From Acinetobacter sp. UBA3106 (GTDB lineage: Bacteria > Pseudomonadota > Gammaproteobacteria > Pseudomonadales > Moraxellaceae): a stretch of 29,576 nt of DNA. The stretch covers positions 59,527 to 89,102 of the forward strand of contig DFAM01000019.1 in assembly GCA_002365595.1 (NCBI GenBank). Direction: 5' to 3'. Each line of letters opens with the position of its first letter. The stretch's first letter is position 1. The notes below the pieces were generated by a model that was given only the letters and a program-made list of their open reading frames with translations, was not told where the DNA came from and made no database searches. Below are positions 29,511-29,576 of this stretch, in pieces. The position numbers and the translations under genes were made by a program.

Positions 29511-29576
29511 ATATCTCTTGCCTAGCTGAATAATTTTTAGCACCTGTTATCCCCCACATAAAAAAACACCCCCTTC

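Noticed and set aside
1..29576. tRNA or rRNA genes, insertion sequences, CRISPR arrays, phage or plasmid genes
   Set aside because: I looked for cloverleaf ends, transposase motifs, regularly spaced repeats and integrase-type proteins and saw none.

Overview
The window looks like Acinetobacter chromosome (Moraxellaceae, Gammaproteobacteria). The evidence is the close resemblance of the left-edge protein to the Acinetobacter membrane-bound PQQ glucose dehydrogenase, the pdxA-rsmA-apaH string, the rplM-rpsI-sspA-sspB order, and AT-rich intergenic DNA with low-GC codon use. The species cannot be fixed from the sequence alone. I see no rRNA, tRNA, insertion sequence, CRISPR array or phage gene. 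This is mostly core chromosome with one locally expanded gene family.

Left part (1-8902): the 5' two-thirds of a PQQ glucose dehydrogenase gene (gcd, minus strand, cut by the window edge) lies downstream of an OprB-type sugar porin, so glucose uptake across the outer membrane is paired with periplasmic glucose oxidation. Next comes an acyl-CoA catabolism block: an alpha-methylacyl-CoA racemase-like gene (minus), a divergent AraC-family regulator, then a thiolase and an enoyl-CoA hydratase/3-hydroxyacyl-CoA dehydrogenase fusion. The racemase and regulator face each other across a region with interleaved inverted repeats. The thiolase promoter region carries two CATTRCACT direct repeats 21 bp apart, a candidate operator.

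Middle part (9030-19033): housekeeping and envelope genes. These are a small membrane protein with a His/Met-rich tail, a GNAT acetyltransferase, a PF13679-type methyltransferase, a hemolysin III (PAQR) membrane protein, an MHS-type MFS symporter, a small hypothetical, a membrane metallophosphoesterase, a phospholipase D-family lipoprotein, a lysophospholipid acyltransferase and the GTPase HflX.

Accessory-looking part (19077-23135): lrgA-lrgB, then five consecutive exported DUF2147 proteins, all keeping a C-x2-C motif. Intergenic DNA is partly duplicated (an exact 89-bp repeat after copies 1 and 3), copies 2, 4 and 5 have closely similar TTGACTAAT promoters, and copy 1 has its Shine-Dalgarno inside a 13-bp hairpin that doubles as the lrgB terminator. 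This is the most unusual region of the window.

Right part (23156-29510): apaH, rsmA and pdxA (minus strand operon) with a small membrane protein upstream; then rplM-rpsI with a leader hairpin, a 39-codon membrane microprotein on the minus strand, and sspA-sspB followed by a tail-anchored protein of unknown function. Several start codons were moved from the longest possible ORF to a position with a better ribosome binding site or family-typical length; this is stated in each entry.
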